A stretch of DNA of 64,000 bases. Source: an uncultured Thermomicrobiales bacterium (GTDB taxonomy: Bacteria; Chloroflexota; Chloroflexia; Thermomicrobiales; UBA6265). A model generated the notes under the pieces. The model saw only the letters and a program-made list of their open reading frames with translations, did not search any database and was not told the origin of the DNA. Each line of letters starts with the position of its first letter. The stretch's first letter is position 1. This document shows, in pieces, positions 1 through 8,080 of this stretch. Location: positions 1-64,000 of the forward strand of contig CADCWI010000076.1 of NCBI GenBank assembly GCA_902806355.1, read 5' to 3'. The position numbers and the translations under genes are program-made.

Positions 1-572
1 TTCTGAAACTGACGTCACCCGGAGTCCCGGATCTCTATCAGGGCACGGAGTTGTGGGACGACAGCCTGGTCGATCCTGACAACCGGCGCCCGGTCGATTT
101 CGACGTCAGAGCGGCGTTGCTGGCCTCTGGTGACGACGCGGGGTCGCTCTGGAATCATCGCCGGAATGGCACGGTCAAGCTGGCAGTGACGAAGAGGCTT
201 CTGGAAGTGCGTGCCAGGCATCCGGACCTCTTTGCGGCCGGTGATTACACGCCGCTCTCGATAAGCGGTGACCGGCAGCGCCACGCCGTCGCGTTCTCGC
301 GTCGGCGGGAACGCGAGCAGGTGCTTGTGGTCGTGGCCCGGCTGACTGCTGGTCTCGATCCCGGTGGTGGTGACGGTCCATGGGCGAATACCCGGATTGT
401 TTTGCCCGACCACGCGGGGGATTCGTCCTTCACTAATGTCCTGACAGGGGCGACGCCGACCATCGCAACGGGCGACGACGGCCAGCCAACCTTCATGCTC
501 TCGGAGCTTTTGTCCCCGCTGCCCGTTGCGGTTTTAGTGTCATCGAGTCCCGAGGGAGGAGACGCGCTGTGA
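1..572 (+). CDS. treY: Malto-oligosyltrehalose synthase, C-terminal part (5' end outside window)
   Basis: TreY is a GH13 enzyme that isomerises the reducing-end alpha-1,4 bond of maltodextrins to alpha,alpha-1,1, making maltooligosyl trehalose in the cytoplasm. Only about the last 190 residues are present; the frame is open from base 3. The start of the fragment reads PGVPDLYQGTEL, followed by a segment with VDPDNRRPVDF, both hallmarks of the TreY C-terminal region. The stop TGA overlaps the GTG start of treZ (GTGA, 569-572), so the two are translationally coupled. The catalytic barrel lies upstream of the window, so its integrity cannot be judged. Identification rests on these motifs and on the treZ neighbour and is secure. 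Confidence 0.93.
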   Translation, partial: LKLTSPGVPDLYQGTELWDDSLVDPDNRRPVDFDVRAALLASGDDAGSLWNHRRNGTVKLAVTKRLLEVRARHPDLFAAGDYTPLSISGDRQRHAVAFSRRREREQVLVVVARLTAGLDPGGGDGPWANTRIVLPDHAGDSSFTNVLTGATPTIATGDDGQPTFMLSELLSPLPVAVLVSSSPEGGDAL

Positions 573-2440
573 GTGATCGCTGGCGGCCGTCAGCCGGCGC
601 GAATCCTGGTCCTGAAGGGGTGGAGTTCACCGTCTGGGCCCCGAACGCTGAATCGGTCGAGGTCGAGGTGCTGCGGCCCGATCACGATGTGCCCGGAAGC
701 GTGACGCTGGAACGTGGAGCCGGCGGATGGTTCCAGGGCGTCGATCCGCGCGCTGGCGCGGGAACACGCTACGGATTCCGGCTGGACGGCAACGCCGCCC
801 TTCCCGATCCGTACTCGCGGTTCCAGCCGGACGGCGTGCATGGGTTGTCCGAGGTGATCGATCCGTTCGCTTACCGCTGGGGTGACGACGACTGGACCGG
901 GATCGTCAACGACAACCTGGTCATCTACGAGCTGCATGTCGGCACGATGACCGAAGCCGGCACCTTCGAAGGAGTCATTGGTCAGCTTGACGCTCTCGCC
1001 GACCTCGGCATCAACCTGGTCGAGCTGATGCCGGTCGCGCAGTGCCCCGGAGACCGCAACTGGGGCTACGATGGCGTCGATCTCTTCGCGCCTTCCCACG
1101 CCTATGGCCGCCCCGATGATCTCCGCCGGCTGGTGGACGAGGCGCATCGGCGGAAGATCGGTGTCATCCTCGACGTCGTCTACAACCATCTCGGCCCGGA
1201 AGGGAACTATCTCCACGCCTATGCCGATGCCTACTTCACCGACCGGCATCCCACGCCGTGGGGCGACGGGTTCAACTGGGACGGCCCGGAGAGCGGGCCG
1301 GTCCGGCAGTTCGCGATCGACAATGCATGCTCCTGGATTGCGGAATACCATATTGACGGATTCCGCATGGACGCCACCCATGCCCTGATCGATGACGGCC
1401 CGGTGCATATCGTGCAGGAGTTGACCGAACGGGCGCGGGCGCTGGCCGCCCCCCGGTCGATCGTCGTCTTCGCGGAAGACGGCCGTCACGAGATCACCCG
1501 TGCCCGACCCCTGGAGCGGGGAGGGGAAGGACTCGACGGGATCTGGGCCGACGAGTTTCACCACGAGATGCGGGTGCTGCTGACGAACGCCCGCGAGAAC
1601 TACTACGCGTCCTATACCGGGACCACCACCGCCATCGCAACCAAAATCACCACCGGGATGGAACAGAATATCTCGAGGGAGGGTCACCCGGTCGGAACGC
1701 TGATCACCGCGGATGACCCGGCCGCCGCGTTCGTCTTCTGCATCCAGAATCACGATCAGGTTGGGAACCGGCCGTTTGGGGACCGGCTTCATCACGAGAT
1801 CAGCCTCGACCGCTATCTCGTCGCCTCGGCCCTGCTCCTGTTCTCGCCGGAGACGCCCCTCCTGTTCATGGGACAGGAGTTCGCGGCCTCGTCACCATTC
1901 CTGTACTTCACCGATCATCCAGAGGAACTCGGTCGCCTGGTCACGGAAGGGCGCCGCAACGAGTTCGCCGGGTTCCGGGCGTTCCACGACGAGCGGTTGC
2001 GTGAGACGATTCCGGACCCGCAGTCGCGTTCGACGTTCCTGCGCTCGAAGCTCGACACCACCGGGCGCGAGGTAAATGCGGGCGTGCTCTCCCTGTACAC
2101 CACGCTGATCCGGATGCGGCGGAGCGACCCCGTACTCCGTCTCAACGACCGTTTGCGGACATCCGCCCATGGCGTTACCGCCGAAGTGGTGCTCGTTCAC
2201 CGCTGGGCGGGGGCCGAGCATCGCCTCCTGGTCGCAAACTTCGGCAGCGCGATCACGCTTCCCGCCGCCGGTGATGCCTGGAACGCTGTTCCAGGGCTGG
2301 ACAATGCGAGTCTGTTGCTCACGACGTCCGACCGGCAATTCGGCGGTACCCCCGGCATTCCGAGGATCGAGCGGGACGGCACAGGCTGGGCGGTCACGGT
2401 ACCGGGCCGGTCGGCAACGATCTGGTCGCTCACGACATAG
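569..2440 (+). CDS. treZ: Malto-oligosyltrehalose trehalohydrolase
   Basis: TreZ hydrolyses the bond next to the terminal trehalosyl unit of the TreY product and releases trehalose. The 623-residue product has the usual family length. An N-terminal beta domain (FTVWAPNA, residues about 19-26) precedes a GH13 barrel with all four conserved regions: DVVYNH near 202, GFRMDATHA with nucleophile Asp268, FAEDG with acid/base Glu303, and NHDQ near 395-397. The GTG start is fixed by the 4-base overlap with treY, with GGAGGAG eight bases upstream. treY-treZ form an operon for trehalose synthesis from storage glucan, which fits the glgP gene at 55 kb. A strong hairpin follows the stop codon. Confidence 0.97.
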   Translation: MSDRWRPSAGANPGPEGVEFTVWAPNAESVEVEVLRPDHDVPGSVTLERGAGGWFQGVDPRAGAGTRYGFRLDGNAALPDPYSRFQPDGVHGLSEVIDPFAYRWGDDDWTGIVNDNLVIYELHVGTMTEAGTFEGVIGQLDALADLGINLVELMPVAQCPGDRNWGYDGVDLFAPSHAYGRPDDLRRLVDEAHRRKIGVILDVVYNHLGPEGNYLHAYADAYFTDRHPTPWGDGFNWDGPESGPVRQFAIDNACSWIAEYHIDGFRMDATHALIDDGPVHIVQELTERARALAAPRSIVVFAEDGRHEITRARPLERGGEGLDGIWADEFHHEMRVLLTNARENYYASYTGTTTAIATKITTGMEQNISREGHPVGTLITADDPAAAFVFCIQNHDQVGNRPFGDRLHHEISLDRYLVASALLLFSPETPLLFMGQEFAASSPFLYFTDHPEELGRLVTEGRRNEFAGFRAFHDERLRETIPDPQSRSTFLRSKLDTTGREVNAGVLSLYTTLIRMRRSDPVLRLNDRLRTSAHGVTAEVVLVHRWAGAEHRLLVANFGSAITLPAAGDAWNAVPGLDNASLLLTTSDRQFGGTPGIPRIERDGTGWAVTVPGRSATIWSLTT

Positions 2441-2442
2441 CA

Positions 2443-2474
2443 AAGGCGCTCGCCCCATCCGGAGCGAGCGCCTT
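2443..2474. terminator. Bidirectional terminator between treZ and coxL
   Basis: A perfect 11-bp stem (arms 2443-2453 and 2464-2474, AAGGCGCTCGC and its complement) with a 10-base loop lies in the 61-base gap between two convergent genes. The arm begins with AA and ends with TT, so each strand has only a short U run. Placement between converging stops makes a shared terminator the simplest reading. Confidence 0.75.
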
Positions 2475-2501
2475 CGCGGTAGTGTGCAGTTGAGAACGAA
2501 G

Positions 2502-4850
2502 CTAGTCGGCGGCCGGGGCTTGGCGGCTGGCCTCGGCCTCGGTGATCGCCTTCCACACGCGCTGCGGGGTGAACGGGATGTCGAGATGCGTGATGCCCCA
2601 CGGCTCGAGCGCGTCAATCACGGCGTTGGCGGTCGCCGGCGTCGAACCGATGGTCGCGGCCTCGCCGATTCCTTTCGCCCCGAGTGGATTCAGGTAGGTG
2701 GGCGTCTCGGTGTGGTGAGACTCGAACTCCGGAAAGTGGTGCGCCCGGGGAAAGGTGTAGTCGTTGAGCGTCCCCGAGATCAGTTCGCCGGATTCGTCGT
2801 ATTCCATCTCCTCGAACAGCGCCTGCCCGATACCCTGGGCCAGACCACCATGCACCTGGCCGGTGACCAGCATCGGGCTGATGATCTTGCCGCAGTCATC
2901 GACCGAGACATACCGCAGGAACTTAATATCCCCGGTCTCGGGAAGGACTTCGACAACTGCAAAATGGGTGCCGAACGGGAACGTGGTGCCTGCGGGCCGG
3001 AAGAAATCAGTCGTTTCGAGACCGGGATCGAAGTCCTTGGGAAGCGAACCGCCATAGGCCGCCTCAGCAACCTCGGCGAGCGTCATCCCGCGACTGGGCA
3101 CCCCCTTGACGCGGTACGTGCCGTCTTCCAGCTCGATGTCGTCGACGGCAGCTTCAAGGAGATGCGCGGCGATTTGACGGGCTTTCTCGCGAATCTTGTC
3201 CAGCGACAGCATTAGCGCCGCGCCACCGACCGCAAGGCCGCGACTGCCCATCGTGCCGTTGCCCTGGGGGGTGTTCCCCGTGTCCCCGTGTTGGACAACG
3301 ACATCCTCGAACGAGGCGCCGATGTTGTCGGCGGCAAGCTGGGAAAAGGTCGTCTCCTGACCCTGGCCATGGGGCGAGATACCGGTGAAGATCGTCACCG
3401 CGCCGCTGGGCTCGACCCGGACGGTCGAACTCTCCCACGGCCCGAACCCGCAGATTTCGACATAACTCGCGAGGCCGATCCCGATGTAGCGACCCTGCTT
3501 CCGGGCCTCGGCCTGCTCGCGGCGGAGGGCGTCGTACCCGACGATCTCGATCGCCTTGTCGAGGGGTTTTTCGTAATCGCCGGAGTCGTATTGCGGTCCG
3601 GCAAGCGTGTCGAACGGAAACCTGTCGGGCTTGATGAAATTGACGCGGCGCACCTCGACCGGGTCGACGCCTGTGACATCGGCGACCAGATCGGCGACGC
3701 GCTCGATGTAGTAGGCGGCCTCGGGCCGGCCGGCACCCCTGTACGCCCCGTTGGCGGCGGTGTTGGTGTAGACCGTCTTTACGACATAATCGAGAGCCGG
3801 GATGTCATAGCAGCCCGTTGACATGATCCACGTCGAGGAGCCAAGATCGAGCCCCTTCGGCCACGCTCCGCCATCGACGTACACGCGACCCCGCAGACCA
3901 AGAATCTTGCCCGTGGCGTCGGCGGCCACCTCGACATCGGCCCACTGGTTGCGCCCGTGGCTGCTGGCGAGCATGTTCTCGGAGCGCGTCTCGATCCATT
4001 TGACCGGCCGCTTGAGCATGTAGGCGAGGCCGGAGACCAGGTAATCCTCGGGATAGGCGCCGATTTTCTGGCCGAAGCCGCCGCCGACCTCGGGCGCGAT
4101 GCAGCGCACCATGTTCTGGCTGATCCCGATCGCGGTGGCGATCGAGTTCCGGTTCCAGTGCGGCGCCTGGGTGGATGTCCACACGGTCAGCCCGCGCGTG
4201 ATCGGATCGATCGTGGCGGCGACGGCGCGCGTCTCCATCGGCACCGCATTCAAGCGCTGGCTCCGGATACGCGCTTTCGTGGTGAATGCGGCATTGGCGA
4301 ACGCGGCGTCGATGTCCGTTCCACGCTTGCCTCCGACCGTCGCGCCGATGTTGTTGGGAACCTGATCGTAGAGTTGCGGCGCCCCGTCTTCCATCGCAGC
4401 GAAGACATCGGTCACGACGTCGAGCATCTCCACGTCGAGCTCAACGAGTTCGGCGGCGTCGACCGCCTGGGCACGGCTCGCGGCGACGACCACGGCGACC
4501 GGCTCACCAATGTATCGCACCTTGTCGATGGCCAGCGGATGGATGGGCGGCACGTGAATCTCGTCGTTGTCGTCGCCCTCGCCCGTCGTCTCGTCCTGCG
4601 TTTCGGTGTCGGACCTCTTCAGGATGCGGTTCAGCGTTGCGCCGGTGATCACGGTGACGACACCGGGAGCGGCCTCGGCGGCCGATACATCGACGCCCTT
4701 GATGACACCATGGGCATATGGGGAGCGGAAGATCGCGGCGTGCAACATGCCGGGGATCTGCACATCGTCGACGTATGTCGACGAGCCCGTAATCAGCCTT
4801 GGATCTTCCTTGCGCCGGACGCGCGCGCCAACCATCTTGCTCATGACCAT
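2502..4850 (-). CDS. Xanthine dehydrogenase/CO dehydrogenase-family molybdopterin-binding large subunit (form II CoxL-like)
   Basis: About 782 residues, the normal size of a CoxL-type large subunit of molybdenum hydroxylases. The N-terminus (GARVRRKEDPRLITG) is the standard opening of the family's first domain, followed by the two-part molybdopterin-binding region. The active-site loop reads AYRGAGR at about 369-375; this is the form II signature, not the AYRCSFR loop of bona fide form I CO dehydrogenase, so the true substrate is unknown. The frame is open to 4973, but the conserved start begins at ATG 4850 (alternatives 4844, 4835). No medium (FAD) or small (2Fe-2S) subunit gene lies beside it: one neighbour is treZ, the other a LuxR regulator. 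A nicotinate or other heterocycle dehydrogenase subunit is an alternative. Confidence 0.88.
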   Translation of the reverse strand: MVMSKMVGARVRRKEDPRLITGSSTYVDDVQIPGMLHAAIFRSPYAHGVIKGVDVSAAEAAPGVVTVITGATLNRILKRSDTETQDETTGEGDDNDEIHVPPIHPLAIDKVRYIGEPVAVVVAASRAQAVDAAELVELDVEMLDVVTDVFAAMEDGAPQLYDQVPNNIGATVGGKRGTDIDAAFANAAFTTKARIRSQRLNAVPMETRAVAATIDPITRGLTVWTSTQAPHWNRNSIATAIGISQNMVRCIAPEVGGGFGQKIGAYPEDYLVSGLAYMLKRPVKWIETRSENMLASSHGRNQWADVEVAADATGKILGLRGRVYVDGGAWPKGLDLGSSTWIMSTGCYDIPALDYVVKTVYTNTAANGAYRGAGRPEAAYYIERVADLVADVTGVDPVEVRRVNFIKPDRFPFDTLAGPQYDSGDYEKPLDKAIEIVGYDALRREQAEARKQGRYIGIGLASYVEICGFGPWESSTVRVEPSGAVTIFTGISPHGQGQETTFSQLAADNIGASFEDVVVQHGDTGNTPQGNGTMGSRGLAVGGAALMLSLDKIREKARQIAAHLLEAAVDDIELEDGTYRVKGVPSRGMTLAEVAEAAYGGSLPKDFDPGLETTDFFRPAGTTFPFGTHFAVVEVLPETGDIKFLRYVSVDDCGKIISPMLVTGQVHGGLAQGIGQALFEEMEYDESGELISGTLNDYTFPRAHHFPEFESHHTETPTYLNPLGAKGIGEAATIGSTPATANAVIDALEPWGITHLDIPFTPQRVWKAITEAEASRQAPAAD

Positions 4851-5051
4851 GGTGTCAAAGGCTCCCGTCTCGAATGTCGTGCTGGCTGTCGTTTCGCTGA
4901 GGAGTCGGAAGTATCGCCCGGGATCTTCGCTCGTTCTCGCGGCCCGGGGCATCAATTGTCGTCGCGAGTCCACGACCGGTCAAACGATACGGATACGGGT
5001 TGGGGTGCTCGGTTCCGAGGCAGAAGCGCGGGCCTGACGATGAACCGGGCG

Positions 5052-5816
5052 TCACGGATCGTCGTCCCTTGCGGCGCCGAGCCGGCTCGTCGGCGTATCG
5101 GTGACGCCCGAGGGAGTGCCGCCATTGACTGGCACGTCGCTCAGCCTCAACCAGCCACGGCGAAGGGCGGTCACCACGGCCTGGGTGCGATCGTTCACCG
5201 CGAGCTTGCGCAGAATCGACGTCACGTGATTCTTGACCGTCTGGGGACTGATCCCAAGTGCCTCGCCGATGGCAGCGTTGGTCATGCCGTCACTGACCTT
5301 GCCGAGGATTTCCAGCTCCCTCTCGGTCAAGGGCATGAACGCAGTGGACAGCGCGACGTCAGCGACGGTGCTGTTGCGGAACTGTTCGAGAACACGTGCG
5401 GCAACATAGGGTTTGCTGAGAAGTTGCTCGTTGATGACGTATTCGCCAGTCGCGGATCGCCGGATCAACGTCACCAGCGCCTCTTCTCCTACATCCCGGC
5501 CGGAGTAGGCTGACGCTCCAGCGCGGATTGCCGCGAACAGTTCGTCGTCGCTCTCACTGGCCGCGATTACGACGACCGCGATGGCGGGATGCCGGCGGCG
5601 AAGCTCATTGGCAAGCTCGATGCCTGGAGCGTCGGACACCGTCGTGCCGACGAGCGCCACATCGGGCTGGACGGCATCGGCCAGGCGATACGCGTCCCTG
5701 GCTGTCTCGGCGCTACCGGCGGGGTGCAGGTCCGGCGTCGAATCCAGGACAGCAACAAGGCCCCGCCGGTAAAGCGCTTCCTGTTCGATCACGATGACCC
5801 GAATCTGCTCACTCAT
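5052..5816 (-). CDS. LuxR/NarL-family regulator with degenerate receiver domain
   Basis: A 254-residue protein with the architecture of NarL/FixJ response regulators: receiver-like domain (about 1-125) and a C-terminal LuxR helix-turn-helix (LTERELEILGKVSDG...NHVTSILRKL). The receiver lacks the phosphorylation machinery: the phospho-acceptor Asp position in PDVALVG is Gly57, the acidic pocket DD is Glu11-Gln12, and the conserved Lys near the domain end is Arg in SGRD. It therefore probably acts without phosphorylation, perhaps by ligand, protein contact or constitutive dimerisation. No histidine kinase gene is nearby. It is transcribed toward coxL, 201 bases away, and could regulate it, but this is only positional. 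The ATG start has a weak GAGGGC ribosome site. Confidence 0.9.
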   Translation of the reverse strand: MSEQIRVIVIEQEALYRRGLVAVLDSTPDLHPAGSAETARDAYRLADAVQPDVALVGTTVSDAPGIELANELRRRHPAIAVVVIAASESDDELFAAIRAGASAYSGRDVGEEALVTLIRRSATGEYVINEQLLSKPYVAARVLEQFRNSTVADVALSTAFMPLTERELEILGKVSDGMTNAAIGEALGISPQTVKNHVTSILRKLAVNDRTQAVVTALRRGWLRLSDVPVNGGTPSGVTDTPTSRLGAARDDDP

Positions 5817-5974
5817 CGATGTTCTGCCCTCGCCGGGTGGGTGAGCGTGCTGGCAGTACGGAAACGGATGACCAGGGAGGTTTCCGGCACCTGCGTTACT
5901 TCAGCTGAATCGGCTGTTCCCCGCCAGCCTTGAGCGAGCGAGGATCGGTGCAGTGCAGCCAACCACCGTCATCA

Positions 5975-5988
5975 TATACGAACGTATA
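5975..5988. promoter_or_regulatory. Short inverted repeat, candidate operator
   Basis: TATACG-AA-CGTATA is a perfect 6-bp inverted repeat with a 2-base centre, AT-rich against a GC-rich background. It lies 159 bases upstream of the LuxR-type regulator start and 43 bases beyond the end of the ABC permease gene. It has the size and symmetry of a dimeric repressor or LuxR-type site, but only one copy was noticed, so the assignment is tentative. Confidence 0.3.
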
Positions 5989-6030
5989 CGGCTTGTGGCG
6001 AGGGAGGCCCATCCGGCAGGCAGGGCATCC

Positions 6031-6921
6031 CTACTGGGTGGTGGCGTGTTTGCCGAGTCCTTCCGGCGCCGGGCCGCTCCGGACCAGGCCGGTAATGGCG
6101 ATCAGGGTCAGCAGATACGGCAGCGCGACGAGCAGATCGGACGAGACCGGGAAGTTCGAGGTCGCCTGAGCCTGGATCTGGACGGCTGCCGCGGCGCCGA
6201 ACAGGAGCGTTGCACCCAGCGCGCCGAACGGCGTCCAGCCACCGAAGATCACGGCCGCCAGGGCGATGAACCCCCGGCCGGCGGTCATGTCGAGGGTGAA
6301 GTAGGAAAGATCGCCGATCGAGAGAAAGGCCCCGCCCAGGCCAGCCAGGACACCGCTCAGGATGACCGCGACATAGCGATTGCGGGCGACATCGATCCCG
6401 ACGCTCTCGGCCGCCTGCGGGTGCTCTCCCGCGGCCAGCACATGCAGCCCCTGGCGCGTCCGGAACAGCCCGATGTAGACCACGGGCACCAGCACCAGCG
6501 CGGCCGGGATGAGGACGTTGAGCCCGCCGAGGAACTCCAGGTCGGGCAGCCGCTCTACGGAATCCGTTCCGCCGGCCTGGCCCCAAATCAGCTGGATCAG
6601 AAACGCGGTGAGGCCGGCGGCGATCAGGTTAACCGCGGTTCCGGCCACGATCTGGTTCGCCCGCAGGGTAATGCACCAGAAGGCGTGAATCGCACCCGCG
6701 ACGCCGGCGGAAAAGACCCCAAGGAGCAGGCCGAGCCAGGGGTTGCCGGTCCAGTACGTGCCCGCAACGGCGAAGAAGGCGCCGATGAGCATCATCCCTT
6801 CGAGCGCGATGTTGACGATGCCCGAGCGCTCGGAAATGAGCCCGCCCATTGCCGCGAAGATCAAGGGGGTCGCCATGCGAAAGGTGGCGGAGAGCAATGC
6901 CAGGGTGAAAAAGTCGCTCAC
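6031..6921 (-). CDS. ABC transporter permease, nucleoside/BMP type (second permease)
   Basis: A 296-residue integral membrane protein of the branched-chain/ribose-type permease family (BPD_transp_2), with about eight to nine hydrophobic segments. The segment SERSGIVNIALEGMMLIGAF is typical of the YufQ/NupQ permeases of nucleoside importers. It is the last gene of a minus-strand operon (binding protein, double ATPase, permease 1, permease 2) and begins 25 bases after permease 1. The partner context suggests uptake of purine nucleosides or similar ligands, known for several BMP-family systems, but the ligand cannot be read from sequence. Confidence 0.92.
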   Translation of the reverse strand: MSDFFTLALLSATFRMATPLIFAAMGGLISERSGIVNIALEGMMLIGAFFAVAGTYWTGNPWLGLLLGVFSAGVAGAIHAFWCITLRANQIVAGTAVNLIAAGLTAFLIQLIWGQAGGTDSVERLPDLEFLGGLNVLIPAALVLVPVVYIGLFRTRQGLHVLAAGEHPQAAESVGIDVARNRYVAVILSGVLAGLGGAFLSIGDLSYFTLDMTAGRGFIALAAVIFGGWTPFGALGATLLFGAAAAVQIQAQATSNFPVSSDLLVALPYLLTLIAITGLVRSGPAPEGLGKHATTQ

Positions 6922-6946
6922 AGGGAACCCTCGTGGTGCCGGCGAG

Positions 6947-8080
6947 TCAGCGGGTCGACGTGCCCGGCGCGGCTTCGATTCCAGACCCGGTCGCTCCCGA
7001 AGGGGATCGATCGCGCCCGGATGGTCCCGCCGGATCGATCAGCTGTCGGAAGAAGGGTAACCGGTTGACTGCCTCGAAAGCGGCGACGGCGAAGATTACC
7101 AGTCCCTGGAGCACCAGTACGATCTCCCGGCTCACGTCCGATTGGCTCTGCATCGCGGGTGCGCCAGCGCTGAGGAGACCAAAGAGGAGCCCGGAGAAGA
7201 TGATCCCGATCGGATGGTTCCGCCCGACGAGCCCCACGGCGATCGCCGTGAAGCCAAGCCCTGGCGGCGTGCCACTGTGCCGCCCGTGAAGCCCCAGCGT
7301 TTCGCCAGCTCCAGCCAAACCCCCGAGCAGACCGGCGAGCCCCATCGCGATCGCGATCGTGCGACCCCAGTGAATGCCGCCGTACGACGCCGCGCCGCGC
7401 GAGAGGCCGACGGTCCGGAGCCGGTAGCCGAAGGTTGTCTTGAACAGCACGTACCACAGCACGAGCGCCGCCACCAGCGCGAGCACCACCCCGGCGTGCA
7501 GGCGGGTCCGCTCGAGGAGGATCGGGAGCCGGGCTCCGTCGAGCACGCGGTTCGTCCCCTGGACCTGTGGATCGACGGGCAACCAGCCCGATTGCTTCTG
7601 GATCGAGTAGGTGATGAGCCGGAAGGCGAGATAGTTCAGCATGATCGTCGTGATGACTTCGTGGGCGCCGGTGGTGGCCTTCAGCACCCCCGGGATAAGG
7701 CCCCAAATGCCACCCGCGAGCGCCGCGCCGAGGACAGCCAGCGGCAGATGCAGGGCCTGGGGGAGACCCATGTCGAGCGACCCGATCAGGCCGGCCGCAA
7801 AGCCGCCCATCACGAGCTGCCCCTCGATGCCGATGTTGAACAGCCCGGCTCTGGCGGCGATACCGAAGGCGAGCCCCCCAAGGATCAGCGGGGCGGCGTA
7901 GACCAGCGTCTCCGCTCGCCCCCGGCGGGAGCCGAGCGCCCCCTCGGCAAGGGCGCGGTACGCTTCCCACGGGTTGTGCCCGGCGATCGCGATGACGATC
8001 GCACCGACCGCCAGCGCGACCAGGACGGCGAGCACCGATCCCGCCACGTTGACCAGCGCCGCGCCGGGTCGCGCGCGCAT
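6947..8080 (-). CDS. ABC transporter permease, nucleoside/BMP type (first permease)
   Basis: A 377-residue permease of the YufP/NupP type. It carries the family motif ARAGLFNIGIEGQLVMGGF around residues 97-115 and about nine membrane segments. The C-terminal 40 residues are hydrophilic and Pro/Gly/Ser rich, probably a cytoplasmic tail. The ATG overlaps the stop of the ATPase gene by one base (TGATG), so translation is coupled. A longer open frame on the same strand (6918-8123) lies in another frame and is a shadow. It forms the channel together with the second permease. Confidence 0.92.
   Translation of the reverse strand: MRARPGAALVNVAGSVLAVLVALAVGAIVIAIAGHNPWEAYRALAEGALGSRRGRAETLVYAAPLILGGLAFGIAARAGLFNIGIEGQLVMGGFAAGLIGSLDMGLPQALHLPLAVLGAALAGGIWGLIPGVLKATTGAHEVITTIMLNYLAFRLITYSIQKQSGWLPVDPQVQGTNRVLDGARLPILLERTRLHAGVVLALVAALVLWYVLFKTTFGYRLRTVGLSRGAASYGGIHWGRTIAIAMGLAGLLGGLAGAGETLGLHGRHSGTPPGLGFTAIAVGLVGRNHPIGIIFSGLLFGLLSAGAPAMQSQSDVSREIVLVLQGLVIFAVAAFEAVNRLPFFRQLIDPAGPSGRDRSPSGATGSGIEAAPGTSTR

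Noticed and set aside
590..1795. 401-residue antisense frame inside treZ
   Set aside because: Complete overlap with a gene with all four GH13 motifs; no family signature and no ribosome site.
2502..4850. Calling the large subunit a genuine CO dehydrogenase
   Set aside because: The active-site loop is AYRGAGR (form II) rather than AYRCSFR, and medium and small subunits are not adjacent, so CO oxidation is not supported.
3957..5513. 518-residue plus-strand frame opposite coxL and the LuxR regulator
   Set aside because: Shadow of two convincing minus-strand genes; composition is biased and it has no motif.
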